A DNA stretch of 64,000 nt from Protula sp. h YS-2021 (GCA_949752745.1 OX457028.1:22552352-22616351); one strand, 5' to 3'. Counted from the first letter of the stretch, positions 32,116 through 46,032 are shown. Notes: generated by a model not told the origin, from the sequence alone. Numbers and translations: made by a program.

Positions 32116-34970
32116 AAATGCAGATTTACATGTAAACCTCTATAGCAGAGAAATAAAACTGAAATTGAAAGATATTGTAAGCACCACAGCTGAAAAGTCT
32201 TCTTGACAGCTTTATGGTACAATCTTAGATCTTATAAAAACTATAATTGTTCATCAGCGTCGAAAACAGTAAAACATTGAAACAACAGACACTGGCAAGA
32301 TTGAGAAAATTTGTACGCTTTATCGAGATGCTGTCTATTTTGATTGTTCCTCATTTTACACACTTGCATGCAAAATCGCAACAATATTTTTAGTGTACAA
32401 AGAAATTATCCATTTCACAATTTTGCTCGAAAGAGTAATTCTTCATTCTTATGCAATGTTTTTGCAATTTTTGACAAAATCGTGATCAAGGTTTGCTCCA
32501 CAACTATATTATGATTGACGTCTAGTAGTATTTGAACGGATTATGTGAGGGCTCAGATTAATTGAAACCCAACTGTTCGTCAAATGCTCCGTCCTTTCGG
32601 CCAAGTCCCACAAACCAAGGTAAAAAGTTGCATATAATTGTTCATTTAATGTTATTTCTTTGTGATATTCACCAGTGTGTACGATATTATTCCATAAATT
32701 AACAATGTGTTTATGGTCTTTTTTGTGCATGTTTGATTACAGTTAGTACTTTTAGTTCTCGCAATTGATAGCCCTACAAACTGCAGCTTCAGTAAGCGGC
32801 GTGTTTTGTTAAGCAGTTTTTAACTTTGAATTCCTCATTTCGAAATACTTCACTTCGAAATATACTTGAGAAATTTCCTGTTTTAACTTCACTTTTTGGT
32901 TATTTGATTAATGTCCAGAATCGTGATTCCATTTTTGGTTTTCAGTATTAAGTCAATACTATCTTATCCTAGCGCAAGAGTGCTGTAAGTATACATCTGC
33001 TGTCATTTTTTGCCATTACAATGTCTTTTCAGTGTTGATGGAAGATTTTCATGTATTTTATTCACATTTTTCACTGTGTATCGTTAGTGAAATATGCAAA
33101 TTTTAGTTTACGTATTAAAATTATTTGAACGTTATATTAACAAATAGGTGTGATAAACAGCAAGAACAAAAGGTATATTTACTGTGAAATAATTACCTAG
33201 ACGCAATTTTACGTAGTCCAAGGAGCTGGACGGACTGAAAAAGTAACAACAAGTAAGCAACTAATTCCTATTATTTGCATAAAAAACTCACGGTTGAAAA
33301 CGTACGAAAATGGCCAATGAAACACAACGCATAGTCAACCGAGGCAAACAAGATATCTTCGCCATTTAGAGCCCATGCTGCCAGGGCACGCCCCCCCCCC
33401 CCCATCACTTAGCATCAAAAACATAAAGACAACCCGACAGAGGATACGATATAAAACAGCGGTAGCCCAAACAGAGCCCACCTTACCAATACTAACCACG
33501 AAGTTCCCCAAGGAAATGGAACTAATGGAGCAACAGCATAAACAGTAAAATGGCCCAGCTGCAAAACAAAAAACAAAAAAAAAAACAGTGCAGTCGCTAT
33601 GTACTCGCGTTGAAACAACTCGCCAGTCAGCTATCACCGACAGCGAAATAACACAAAACCACGAAACATTAGAAACCTGTAAACACGCAAAAAGCCAACC
33701 ATCTGACGAATTCGGTACGCCAGACCGAGAATCGATTTCGCCAGCGATCTCGCACGACCCAAGCTGCACTAACACGGATGGTGTTAGTATTTATTAGGGG
33801 TGTGACGGTACGCCATGCCCACGGTTTGGTTCGGTTCGGTACACTTCAGTTATTAGGTTCGGTTTGGTTTTTTCGGTACGATTTTGCGGAAAAATCCTTA
33901 TAATTTCACCAAATTTACAAATATTTATCCTCTAACAGCCAATAATGCATTTTAGGCATGTGATTTGAGTTTGTAAAATTTATAACGCTCAAATTGATAA
34001 ATCAGAGACTTTTAAATAATTTTTAATTAAAGCATCACTCCTTTAGTATTTATTTGGTTTGTTTCTTTTCATTTTTTTGCTTATTTGGTGTTTAACGTCC
34101 CATTCACCAGCTATGATGGCTATATTAGGACGCCCTTGTTAAGGGAAGAGGTGGGGGAAAAGTAGGAAGAATAAAGAAATATAGTAATAGAGAAGTAAGA
34201 AAGAAAGAAATTCCGAAAGAAAGAAATTTATTCGGTGAAGAAGCACCTCAAACAGGTCAATCCAAAGCAGGAGACATAATAATGATTTTATCAAACATAA
34301 ATTTGTTTTACCTATTTGACAAGGTGTTCAGTTTTAAAAACAAATGTCCCTGAATTCTCAATAAATACTTCCTGTGACTTTTTAAAGTCACAGGAAGTAT
34401 AATTAAGTATAAATATCTCAAATAACAATCAATATACATATCATTTCACATCACCGAACTACGATTACGTTGAAAACAACGTATTATTTAAAATAAGAAT
34501 TTTGAAACAAATAAAAAAACAAAATATTTTTGTAGGCTATTTCGGAATAGATACCGATAATTCGAATGTCAAAGAAATCAATAATGCTTCACTTTTCTTA
34601 TCAGAAAGGACGAAAGTAAGTTGAATAATGTAAATTCTTATCTTTTAGTGAAAGAAAAATAAAATGTTGAATAACTGAATTTACATTGGCTGTTTATTAA
34701 AATATCGGTAGTTCAGTATTAAACCAGACCGATTTTGCAACCGAGTTGCGAAACAAACACATGGGATACTAAAAAAATACTTATTGACTGGGCTGAAAAA
34801 TTTCGTATCTTATTTCAGTTTTTAAATTCGCATTTTGATTCTTGATTCTGTTCCGGTTTAGGTTTGCATGGAGAATTTTCAGACTACTAAAGTTAGGTAT
34901 TAAATAAAACCTGGAAATTTGCAAATAAATAAAGAAACGCCTTAATATTTTGTAGAAGATCAACGGTGTC
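32116..34970. other. Gene-poor stretch with a possible hAT end fragment
   Basis: Mostly AT-rich unique sequence. At 33796-33885 TAGGGGTGTGACGGTACG is followed by GGTTTGGTTCGGTTCGGTA, which looks like one terminal and subterminal repeat of a hAT-type element; no partner end was found. Open frames near 33335-33797 have no domain. Confidence 0.35.
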
Positions 34971-34974
34971 AGCA

Positions 34975-36465
34975 GCACATGCTAACCGTTTTCGAGATAA
35001 TGGCAGACCTCCGTTTTTTTTAATTTGACCGTGATCCAGAAGGTCAAGATCACCGAGGTATCTCCTAACGTTATTTATACCCAAAGAGTCGAATGTGTGC
35101 TCAAAATCGCTCTATCTCTAACCGTTTTCGAGATAATAGTAAAACTCCCGTTTTTGACCTTGACCGGTGACTCAGAAGGCTATGGTCAGAGAGCTACCTC
35201 CTATGTAACGAAAATGAGCTCAAAATCGCTCTGTCATCATTCGTTTTTGAGATAATAGTCACCTTCTGGTTTTCAACCTTGACCGTGACCCACAAGTTCA
35301 ATGTTACCGAGGTACCTCTTATGTAACGTTGTTTAATGTCAAAGGTCTAATCCTCTCAAAACCTTGACGATGCACATGGCTGGGTCATGGTGAGCAACTT
35401 ACCAAATTTGGCGATCCTACCATTAATGGTTACTGAGTAGTGACCTGGACATAATTTCAAAGGCCAAGGTCACATTGCTGAGGTGAAAGGTCAAATCCAC
35501 CCAAAAATCTTGAAAATACACATGCTTATTCATAGTGATTTACTGTGCTAAATTTGGCGCTGCTAACGTTAATAGTTACCGAGTGGTGACTCGGACAAAA
35601 TTTTAAAGGTTACGGTCACACTGCTAAGGTCAAAGGTCAAATAAATCCCAACCTTGACCATGCACATAGTAAGATACTGTACAAAATGTGGCGATACTAT
35701 AGTTAGTAGTTGATAAGTAATAGCGCAGCCAAAATTTTAAAGGTCAAAGTCACAAAGGTCACAAATTCAAAGTATACATTTATCGAGCTTTTTGAAATAA
35801 TATGTCGTCACAAAATAGTAAAAAGAGTGATCAAATGGACTGGCTAGTGTTTTTGTTAAAACAAAAACGGATATGTCTCCCCCGCCCCCAATCAGTCACG
35901 TGGAAAAAGAGGTATAGAATAAAGCCATTTCGGAAGTTCATTATGCCAGGATTCTAAGCTGCGAAAGTTTTCGAGTTATTGAGCTTGAATGCATAAATGA
36001 CGTCATAACTCGCAAATGATGACGTCATAGGCCAAACATTGATATGCCAAAAAATTCCTTGCTTAAAAGTAGTAGTCTCATAATGTATTTTGCCTCGAAG
36101 CGCTAGCTACCTCAGTTTTTTTATTTTTTGAGCTTAAAAGTACGAATTGCGCCATAATATGGCAAAAAACTCACAAATAAAAAATTTAAAAAATTGCACT
36201 ATTTACAGATAATGAAGAAAAGCTTCGCAGTAAACATTTGCAACATATGTGGGTTCTACTGGTCACGTTTCAGCCTCATCCAACAAACTGTTTCAGAGAT
36301 ATGGCCAAAAAAATCAAAAATTCAATTCATTTTCAACGGAAATGAAGAAAAACTTTGCAGTATGCAGATCTCACTGCGGACAGACGGACGGACGGAGAGA
36401 CAGACGGACGAACGGACACACCAAATACTATATATGTCTTCCCTAGGGGGAGACATATTATAAAT
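34975..36465 (+). repeat. Dispersed repeat, GGTCA-rich with GACGGAC/hairpin end
   Basis: At least three imperfect units of about 120-135 bp share ACCGTTTTCGAGATAATAG, TTTTTGACCTTGACCG and CTCAAAATCGCTCT. Further degenerate CAAGGTCACATTGCTGAGGT units follow, then GACAGACGGACGGACGGAG and a stem-loop ATGTCTTCCCTAGGGGGAGA (CAT). It contains a perfect AGGTCAAAGGTCA at 35627-35639. An inverted partial copy lies at 38510-38870. Confidence 0.7.
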
Positions 36466-38509
36466 GAACACTACGAAGTTATCGCTACCACAATTCCGTA
36501 GCATTCCATATATTCACAAATTGCAACGCAGTTATTTGTAAAAAAAAAGTTTCATAAAAATACAGCATTTGCTCTCCGTTATAAACTTTTCACTGATTGC
36601 AGCATTGAAAAAAAAGCCCATTCAGCACAGCCAACTACTTGCAAAACAACAGTACTGCATGGTCAAGTGTCCTCAGAGTAGCTTTTTATTACGGGAGAGG
36701 CCACAAGCCACATACAGCCGTATTGATCTGTATTATACATAATCGCGTGCGCACAATAGGCGCCTTTTACTGTGAGATGTGTACGTTTTGACATTTGTAT
36801 GCATTGGGGGCGTTTTGCAGGGCGTTGGAGAGTTTAAAGTAACTTTTATCCGTCAATTGGTATTCAATTAAGCGTTCTGTATACTTATAACAAAAATTCC
36901 GCTTTAAAACCGACCAGGAATAAAAAACGAAAAATGACGTCTTTATGAAGTCATACGCTAAAATTAAGGCCTTCACGATGTCCTTTGTCAAAAAGTAGTT
37001 TCGTAACGTATTGACGCCAAATCTCTAGCTCCAGCCGTTTTGAAGATATTAAGCTCTAAAATATTCATGACGTCATAAGATGCAAAAGAGGACATCATAC
37101 GCAAAAAAATTTTCGCTTGGATCGAGTTTACCACATATCCTATCTGTGTGCAACATAAAATAATGATATAATAAAAAATCAATTTCTGTGCCATTCGAAT
37201 TATCCGTAGTCTATTCCGGAATAGCTTGCCGGAAAATATCTGGTTTCTTATTTGCTTCAGTATTCTGATTTTAAATAATATAATGTTTAAAGTATAACCT
37301 GTAAGAATCATTACAGTTTTGTCCTAACTTAAGTTTCAGTATATCACATAGCAGTCATTCAGTTTTGTTCTAACTTAAGAATATTTGCTGTAACCGATGT
37401 TGTATCGCAACTGATAGCTGCATGCTGTAACGTGCTGCCTTCTTATGAGGCTGCTGAACTGTGTCGGAGGGGCGCTTTCGGGGGTTGCGGGGGTGTCTGC
37501 TTTATCGTCTCTTGCATTTGACTTTGCTTAACACAACACGAGCTCTGTGACCTTACTTAACAATACACAATCCCTGCTCATGCCCTTTAAGATGATTCTG
37601 CACTGCCCCATTTCCGTGGTTTCTGCTGTCATGTGACCTCGAAACGTAACTTGCGTTTGCGATGGCGTTCCACTGACTTATTTCCATTGTTTCCTGTTTT
37701 GCAACTGTAATTTTCTACTCTGCTTTAAACATTTGCTTATCTTTACGTCATGCGATCAGGTATTTGATTTACGTTGCATGTTAGTCTGGTGTCCCTCTGA
37801 TCAAGTCATCGCTGCTTATTTTCTTGAATCGTGTGAGTTGGCCGCCATACCACGGCAACGTGTTGCATTGCATTATTGGACTGCATAAAGTCATCATACC
37901 AGTGCTGCTATTGTAATCTCTGCAATGTGTTTACCTTCTTGCCTCTTGCCCTATATTAGAAAGAAGGGGAGACTATCTTGCTGTTAAGTTAACACGACAA
38001 TCTCGGGTTTTCTTGCTGCTGTTGTCATTACAGGGCATATTAGTGATGAAACCTCAGTTATTTTTTGCTACACCTGGGGATTTCAAATTCCCTAGTTTTT
38101 TTAATTCGCACAATTCGGTAAAGTGTTTCCGTATGATTCCTTTCTCCGCCACACCTTGTTAGATGAACTCCTATGAGACGGCTAGGGCTAGGACGACCAA
38201 ATTTGGCAGAGACATAATATAGCATGTCTAGTTGGTTCAGCTCAATTAAATATTAATTAAATTAAAATTTTATTTGTAAAATCAGACATTGAAATTTGTC
38301 ATTGAAGCCCATTATCAAACATTCAAACGCTTTGATTTGGCAGTTAAGGCGCATGGTATGATATCAGCATAAGCATATTGATCGCCCAACTGTCCACAAT
38401 GACCGCGATTGTGCATGCTGACTGCAGCGTTTCAACTTTCCCCATTTGCTAAAGAGTATATATCGTTCTTTTATTTTTTAAAATGTTTTAGTTTATGCTA
38501 TTTGACGTT
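36466..38509. other. Spacer, nothing recognised
   Basis: AT-rich non-coding sequence. A short stretch near 37190-37260 (CCATTCGAATTATCCGTAGT...CTGGTTTCTTATTTGCTTCA) resembles 11990-12065, so it is a further dispersed repeat fragment. No gene is supported. Confidence 0.4.
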
Positions 38510-38870
38510 GAAAAATGACAGTTGGCTCACTGATAGTGGATAATGAGATATCGTGAAATCTGCATTTTGTACCTTTATCGTTGAAAATGATTGCCCATTA
38601 TCTCAAAAACGGTTAAAGATTTTGAGCTCATTTTCGATCCTTTGGACCTAATCGACGATCATGATCAAAGTCTAAAACCGGAAGTTGACCACTATCTCGA
38701 AAACGGTAGAAAAAAGTGATTTTGAGATTAGGCCAACACAACGACATGGAAGAGGATCCTCAGTGATCTTGACCTCCTCGGTGACGATTAGGTAAAAAAA
38801 CCCGGAAGTTTACCATTATCTAAAAAACGATTTGAGATTTTGAGCACCTCGATGACCTTGACCTCCTCGT
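38510..38870 (-). repeat. Inverted copy of the GGTCA-rich repeat
   Basis: On the minus strand the words found at 34975-36465 recur: CCGTTTTTGAGATAATGGGC, CCGTTTTCGAGATAGTGGTC and TGACCTTG-related segments. Confidence 0.6.
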
Positions 38871-39739
38871 CAATAACACATTCTGAACTTTGAGAGTTCA
38901 GAATCGTATTTTTTCCCCAAGTGTAATTTTCACTACTCGATAACGAATACGGTCTAGTTATTGCTGTTTGAAAGGGCTTTGAGTGGTGAAAACCCGCTAA
39001 TAAAAGAGCACTTAAGTAGTTATTTCTCTTATTTCTGCCTAATTTAAAACTCATATTGGCCAAAAAAATAATAAAAACAAAAATCAGAAAAATAAAAAAG
39101 AGATACTAAAAACGTTCAGCAATTATGCTTTAAATGTACAATTTTTCAACTGGTCTCAGACTTCCATAGTAGTGACTTCGTAGTACATAAGCAGATGTTT
39201 TTGAAATTATTAAAGGTGTAAATTCCTTCAAACTCATTTTATGAGTAAATCTTCTTGTGTTACTGGGAATATACCCACCCACCTTCCCCAAATTGTGGAG
39301 GAAAGGTGGGAGAACCTGAATCTGTTTGGCCTTTGAGTTGAACAGCTATGTACTACAACTCAACAGTGAACCAATTGTCGTGAGCATGGCAAAGAACCTA
39401 CCGTTATGACATTGTAACATTGTGACTTGGTACTTCTTTGCTTCTGCCGCTCAAGAACTGCCCAATGTGACCGGTGAGGAATATTATCAACCTTCGTCAC
39501 CCTAACAAAACCTCTTATTTGCGGAACACTGATGTGCTAGGGACGATCATGAACGACCATACTCCCTTGCAAACATAACCTCATCCCCGCGACGACGCAT
39601 CTTTCTGAGCTTAGTGTGAGAGAGACGGGAGTGTGAAGGGAATCTGTCAAAAGACTGCATAGACGCAACCACCAATCCTGACCTTTAAGAGCCCGTAAGG
39701 CAAGTGTACGCGACGATGTAGCTACGTGTCCTTGATTAA

Positions 39740-40430
39740 CCGTTTAAATGCACGTAGCCATTGAAAAGCCAAGTAGAGATCGAGCAACGAAAGTCTTGAT
39801 GAGATAAGCATGTGACTTTTTGAAATTTACCAGGAGATCTAACGCAAAGCATTGCTTGAGTACCTGAACAAGTTGAGCTTCGAGGCGATCTCTGTCTAGA
39901 TTTGCTAACAGGTAATCGTTCAGATACTGGAAAATTAGAAGACATATGTGGCTGCCTTATATATTTAAGACTTTCATGATTAGTGTGAGCACATAGGGGG
40001 CCATCGAAAGACCGAACCATAGACCAGAAAGCAAAAGCTTTGAAGCTCCACCTGAAAACAAACACATTGACGCGCTGACCCTATGCATCGGAATATAAAG
40101 ATACTCGTCTGGAAGGTCGACCGAAGCTCTCCAAATGCCTTGCAATAGAATGGCTTTTATTATCTGAGGTGTGTCCATTTCGAATGAGTCGAGTTGCCCA
40201 AACTGAATGGTGTCTCTTCCAGATACTTTGATTGGCAGCTACCTGGGATTGGATAGCACAGGCAGTGTCTTCTCATCGACCTTGGCCTTCTTGTATCGGC
40301 GCCTACAGAGTATGATGAAGTTTGTGAGGCTTTCGGCTTCGGTGCATGCGTCAGAGCTCTTCGCACCAACGCGACTTGATATTTAGCCCTTGCCGAATCA
40401 ATGATGTCATGCAATGACTCCTTGAAGAAG
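39740..40430 (-). pseudogene. DIRS-like reverse transcriptase remnant, minus strand
   Basis: The minus strand has MDTPQIIKAILLQGIWRASV, then DLPDEYLYIPMH (motif A region) and WFGLSMAPYVLT (motif B). In a shifted frame it has YLNDYLLANLDRDRLEAQLV, where YLND stands for the catalytic YLDD. This order fits DIRS-type elements. A frameshift, the D to N change in the active motif and missing flanks make it a pseudogene. Confidence 0.65.
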
Positions 40431-40921
40431 AACTCCTACTGCGACGCAACTTGAGCGAAATGTAAACGATGGGAGCCGTTCAGGGAAAGATTGGAATTTG
40501 TCAATTTGTGATTCCTTCGGAGGACACTGAGTAAGCTCAGAAGGTCTGCAGCAATTTAAGAATGCCTGATATCTAGTCGGCCCTGCAAACAGGACAAATT
40601 TCAACTCTCAATCATCCTTCTTCCCTTCTGCTAGCAGCAGGGCATTGTAGGATCGCTGGACCAGCAGTTACTCCCGGGTTCATGAAGCATGCCTTCCACT
40701 TGTTCGATACTGCGGCAACTCTTCTTGTGCAGTTGCAATCACTATCTCTTTCTGTGGCAATCAGCCAAAGGCTGATGTTTGAGATGACTTGACATAGTAT
40801 CGAGTAGCGCAGCCACTTATTTCTACCTCTGGTATGGCATTGAATCATTCACATGGCCGTCATAGTGGCGACACATAGTAGGGGTTTGTGTGTTATAGTG
40901 ACATAGATACACAAGGTATTG

Positions 40922-41745
40922 GTACCGGGGGTTTCCGAAAAAAGCCCAGGGCTTCTATTTGGAAACTGGCCAATTTCAGGCGCTCATTTAGAAACCAAAT
41001 AGAAGCCCCGGGGCTTCTATTAGGAAACAGTTTCCTAATTAGAGCCCTGGGGCTTCTATTTTTTAGATGGAGGGGGGGGGGGGTTGTCGATAAGTTTTTA
41101 TTGAAAAAAAAAGAAAATTTACCATCAATTTCTTATTAAAGCGTTAAATGCTGCGGATATCCGCACAAAAAATAACAAAACACACAAAAACAACAGTAAC
41201 AAAAAAAGTCTGGTAAAGTGGAGGGGGGGGGGGTGGAGTTGCCTTGTGCGAAGCACAGGATTAAGCAGCGACACAGAACTTGTGTAGGGTTTGCTTCATA
41301 TCAAAGGATTAAGTGCACCGTGTCTGCATTGCGAGTAAACACGAGTTCTAAAAAGACTTGCAGGGAAGGAGGGGCAACATCACGCCGCCCGTTTCAGTAC
41401 TCGGCCCGTTATATTTCCAGTAATACTCCGGAGTAAAGGTGGCAGTGGAGGAAGGGCTGGGGGTGTCTGTTCGCCTTGTGCAAATCATAGGATTAACCAA
41501 CGACGCAGAACATGTCTATAGGGGTTTACTCATATCAAAGGATTAAGTGCACCGTGTCTGCACTGCGAGTAAACACGAGTTTGAAAAACACTTGCAGGGA
41601 AGGAGGGGGCTCTTATTAGGAAACGATTTTTTTCAGGTCTTTATTTTAACTCCAAATAGAAGCCCCGGGGCTTTTATTGGGAAACAGTTTCCTAATAAGA
41701 GCCCCGGGGCTTTTATATGGGGGGAGCTTCTTTTCGGAAACTCCC
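40922..41745. mobile_element. Palindrome-rich non-autonomous element
   Basis: The termini are inverted (CCGGGGGTTTCCGAAAA at the left, TTTTCGGAAACTCCCGG at the right), flanked by a direct GGTATTG at 40915-40921 and 41746-41752. Inside are two blocks carrying the perfect palindromes GAAGCCCCGGGGCTTC and TAGGAAACAGTTTCCTA. Between them are two tandem copies (about 41230-41430 and 41460-41610) sharing AAAGGATTAAGTGCACCGTG. No coding capacity. Confidence 0.75.
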
Positions 41746-41759
41746 GGTATTGACACAGG

Positions 41760-42340
41760 TGTGATCACGTGATCAATTATGAGCTGATGTCGTGACAGCA
41801 ACGATCTGCTACACGACAGTGTTACTGCTATGCACAGCTGTCACAACGTGAGCATGGGTCGAGCATGTGCCTGGTGTTCGTCATTGTCTCGACCCGTAGC
41901 GGTGACGGGTCGATCATGAGACGAGTTACTGCTATCATGAATGTGATTGCAGCGAGTTGTCAATGTCACGACCTGTTGCGATGTCCATGATGTGACAGAT
42001 CGATCATACTATCAGTCGCGACTATCACGTGTCGTGTTTGTGATGACTCGTGACTGGCCGCTCATCACTGCGGCCGGTCGGTGCTATCACGACACGTCCA
42101 TGTGACGTCACTGTGCCGAGTCATGTCTGTGGCAATTCAGCGACGGGTATCGATGCTGCGTCGATTTATGAATGTCACGGACTGTTTTTAAAGCTGGGTT
42201 ATGCCAACTTTTTCACTCTTTTGCAATTAATAGGAAGTGTTTAAGTCGTGTTATGTTTCTTTGAATATCTTAGTGATCAACAACAGTTGTAACTACTTAC
42301 TTATAAAGTTTGCTTTTGTTGTAGACTCACTGTTAATGAT
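41760..42340. repeat. Degenerate GTGACGTCACGAC-type repeats
   Basis: Irregular recurrence of CGTGACAG, GTCACGAC and TGTGACGTCACTGTG words. It may be a terminal region of the DIRS remnant that follows, but this is not demonstrated. Confidence 0.35.
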
Positions 42341-44600
42341 GGACTACTGTGCACGCATCAAACGGGTAAGTGACCCCCACTCCAGATGTCTTCATCGGTG
42401 GCGCATGCAGCGGTGCTCACTTGACAGCTGTTATGACCAGTGTTCTCACCTGAAAGATTCTCTGTTCTTCTTTTTGCTACAACAACAGGAGATCACTAGG
42501 GTACTCGCTAAGAGCCGTAAACACTCGAAAAGCGAAAAATCTTTAGCCTCGCTACAGACATTGTTACCCATTGCCGTCACCACAGTTAATAAATAGAATA
42601 CAGAGATGTCACGGAAGTCAAAGAAACTTAAACTTAAGATGCTATCAGTTGCCTTATAAGATGTCACCGTATCGGCACCCGGGGTGTAATTGCTCGATAT
42701 TACGTTGCCCATGGGTACACGCATCGTGAGTTCCATTCTGCCATACAGACGCCTACAGAGTCAGTGATGTTCAACTCTCTGACCCTGGAAACGAATAAAT
42801 TAATTCAGGATGTACCTTTATCGGATGTGCCCATTACAACCGAAACGGACATAAATATAGCTACAGTGGTGAAACAAGTTTTTCGTCCTCGTAGACAGGA
42901 GCTGTCTCCGTTGAAACAGTCGCGCTGAACTTGAATTTAACTCCAGATACTTTAAAGCACGCATTGGATGAGGATCTTAAAATATTAAGCGGTCTTGCCT
43001 CAAAATCAGGTTCGGTAGCCTCGGCGACGTCACGCCTTAATACTGTTCCAACGGCCACAATTACTATAGAATTCTCGTCGCCTAAGGGGATACGTCCGCC
43101 GCCTCTGCCTCTTGTTGCCCTATACAGCCATTGACAGGAAACAAACATAAGTTAATACTAGAGGAAGGACTGGGAGGAAACTTCTACAGTATGACTGGGT
43201 ATTACAGACGCAATCGCTGACCTGCCCCCGTGACATGGGACCGTATCTGTGTAACGTGAATCCAGAGTCCAGCGTCCCATTATCGTAGCGTGGTTTAAGG
43301 TGTCTGGATGAGGTTACACAGACGAGGCTGTGCATGTTATCGTTTCAAGATGCGGCCTTTCAAGCACTAAGAAAATTCTTTCAACCCGGCACAAATACAT
43401 TGTTTGACCGTGTGTTTCACTTTGTGCTTATCTTTTTACATCATTAGTGTGCTACATCGAGATCAAGCACTACCACACTCAAATATCAGCACGAAAGACG
43501 CGCGCAAACACCGTTTTTCTCGAATAGATAAGCAATCTGAACTCTTTCCATCTCAAATATTAAACGGCGTCATTGAGTCAGCGAGAGTTAATCGCAGGAT
43601 TGGCTGAGGCGTAAGACACTGACCCCACACGGTAACAGGCCTAGAGAGCTCCAAGCAGTAGTTTCTGCAATGTCTATTCCAAAGGAGGAGTTGGATCCAT
43701 CACCAGAGTTGACTCCGCACGTCAAGAAGCCTAAACTGGACACTAAAAAGCAGGCTGCCCCTCCCAAACAGAGGTAGCAACCAATTAAAGTATCCGGTCG
43801 AAATCGCACGTCGATGTGTACCAGACATTTTAAATATTTGCGAAGAATTGGTCTTTCCATTTCCCAAATAGAACATAAATGTGCCCCGCAGCAGGAAGGC
43901 TAAAGAATTTTTGGCACACTTGGCAAGCGTTAAGAGCTCCCAAAACACATTGTCCACTGGTGTGCCACTTACCGTTAACAAGAAACAGATCGGATTAATA
44001 AATTCTTCCAAAAGTTTTCCGTACCCTTCTGTAGTCCGTTCATATGAGCACCAGCCAGAAAACAGTTCACTTTGCAAACAATGATTCAAGAACTGACAGA
44101 AAAGAAAGCATAGAAAAGATGCCTATTGGTACTCAAGGGTTTTTCAGTCGAGTCTTTCTTGTGAAAAAATCGGACAATTGGCGTCTTGTCATAGACTTGT
44201 CACATCTCAGCCAGTTCATACACCTCACATCTTTTAATAAGAACACTCCACACGTGATCAAATCTAATTATATGAAAAAATATTGTTAGCATATGATAAT
44301 ATAATTAAAGAACCTAAGGATGTAATTCAAAAGCGGCTGTCAATTAAAGCGCATCAGGTTAGACATGTACCGCACTCTTTACGCATTGCAAATGCTAATG
44401 ATGTGTCTATGTGTGATTTGTGCCTCGCCTAGCACGTTTATCAAACAATATTTGCAAGAATATACAACTGATACGTTGAACAGTTGGCACAGTGTTGGCC
44501 AGTTCGTTGCAGCTGAATCAGTGATTCGTGACAGCTCGCCTTCTACAGGACTCACCAGCAGTCGGGCGAAAAGCAAACCTTCAAGAAGAAGAATGACACT
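42340..44600 (+). pseudogene. DIRS-like retrotransposon remnant, internally deleted
   Basis: Scattered frames of a gag-like region (for example LNLTPDTLKHALDEDLKIL) lead to the start of a reverse transcriptase: GTQGFFSRVFLVKKSDNWRL then VIDLSHLSQFI at about 44130-44220. About 100 bp later the sequence is already the C-terminus of a tyrosine recombinase: LSIKAHQVRHVPHSLRI (box II HxxR) and SPSTFIKQYLQEYT. Most of the reverse transcriptase, RNase H and recombinase N-terminus are deleted. Several stops and frameshifts are present. Confidence 0.65.
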
Positions 44601-45249
44601 AGGTAGACTCTGTGTTGTGGATGCACCGTTCAGACCTGTTCCAGCAGCACGTAACTATGTCCGTCATGTGACTGACGTTGTTTCGACTCGGCGCAGTTGC
44701 GTCTTGTACAATGGCCGGGTTTTAAGGCAGTGCGGTTTTGGCATATTGTGTAATACGACACTGACGGGTCCACACATATGATCACGCCGCATTCGGCTAA
44801 TGTTTATGTTATGACCTCTCTGAGCAAAAGAAAGAGGGGGTCATTTGCTGTCTGTACTTGTGTTTGAGCTTGGCAATGGTGGTACTAATGGGCAATTCGT
44901 GGTTAAACCGCACATAGCATTGTTATTGTTATGGAATGAACAGTTCGTGTTGAGACCCCACTGAATGAAAAGATAATTCTCAATTCAATTTCTTTTATTT
45001 CTGCCTTTCCATAACAATGTCTTATAGAATTTGTGACAAAAAGATGGTATTCATTTGGTGTTCAATTCCCACCACCAGTTCTAGTCCCCTGTAGTGATGG
45101 CTGCATAGTCTGCAAGCCGATATTTTCAAAACAGAGTATTAAGAAATTAAATACATTATTTAAAGTTGTACAATTTTGAATAATCGGAAATGAGAAGGGG
45201 ATAAGGCCACGCAGACGTTTGCTTAAGGGCACACACCAGAGCAGTGAAT
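44601..45249. other. Spacer before the LTR retrotransposon
   Basis: Non-coding. It has a short inverted repeat ATGACCTCTCT...AGAGGGGGTCAT near 44812-44851. Nothing else is recognised. Confidence 0.4.
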
Positions 45250-45254
45250 GTATT

Positions 45255-45368
45255 TGTTAAATGCTTGAGGTGGCTATGTGGAAACACTAATTGAAACTAA
45301 ACAGACGCCAAGTTGCCACCATGTCTTTATTTATAACCGGAAGTCACTGGCTACACATATACACAACA
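45255..45368 (-). repeat. 3' LTR
   Basis: 114 bp, the downstream LTR relative to element transcription. It carries AATAAAGACATGG on the element strand, a polyadenylation signal. It differs from the other LTR at five bases. Confidence 0.93.
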
Positions 45369-46032
45369 TAACCCGCGTACTGAAACAAGACTTACTGTGT
45401 AGAATACTGCTTAACTGTGCTTTAACTGCTATTTTGCTACCAGCATTCAGTTGAACACTTTATCTGATTATCAAACAAAGAGATATAAAATTTATAGGTA
45501 TAAAAGACAGAATATATCAATTAAATTGCCTGAAAATTGCGGAATTTTACTTTTCCAACCTTTTTTTCTTTACTCTATATTATCGCTATCACTGCGATTC
45601 GACGTTCTCTGATTATAAACTCGATCCATGAGTGTGACTTCAAGGATCACTTAACAGGCATGGAAATGAAGCTCGAAGTAATTATAAAGAACAACGAATA
45701 CGCAAAATAACTACTTCAGAGATATCTAAATCACAACCTTAAACTTGCCACTTAGTTCAGATATATTATAAGCAATTAAATGCAAAAGATAAATCCAAAA
45801 TTCTCTTCTTTTTATATTTACCGTACACAATTACAGCAGCTGAAATGTCGATTAACTGTAAAAATTGTCAACATTACAGCAACGTTATCAGCACTTTAAC
45901 CGAACTGCAACCAGCTATCAAATCGACACCTGTACAACATTAAAAAACATAAAACGTTAATATTGGCTTAGAGTAAATAAATAATATTTGAACATAGCAA
46001 AATATCTTAATTGTACGACATTTAACTAAAAG

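Noticed and set aside
33335..33797. 146-codon minus-strand Val/Phe/Cys-rich frame
   Set aside because: Contains homopolymer-coded runs (poly-Gly, poly-Phe) and no known domain or splice context.
33796..33885. Complete hAT MITE
   Set aside because: Only one end-like sequence is visible; no matching inverted end or target duplication was found.
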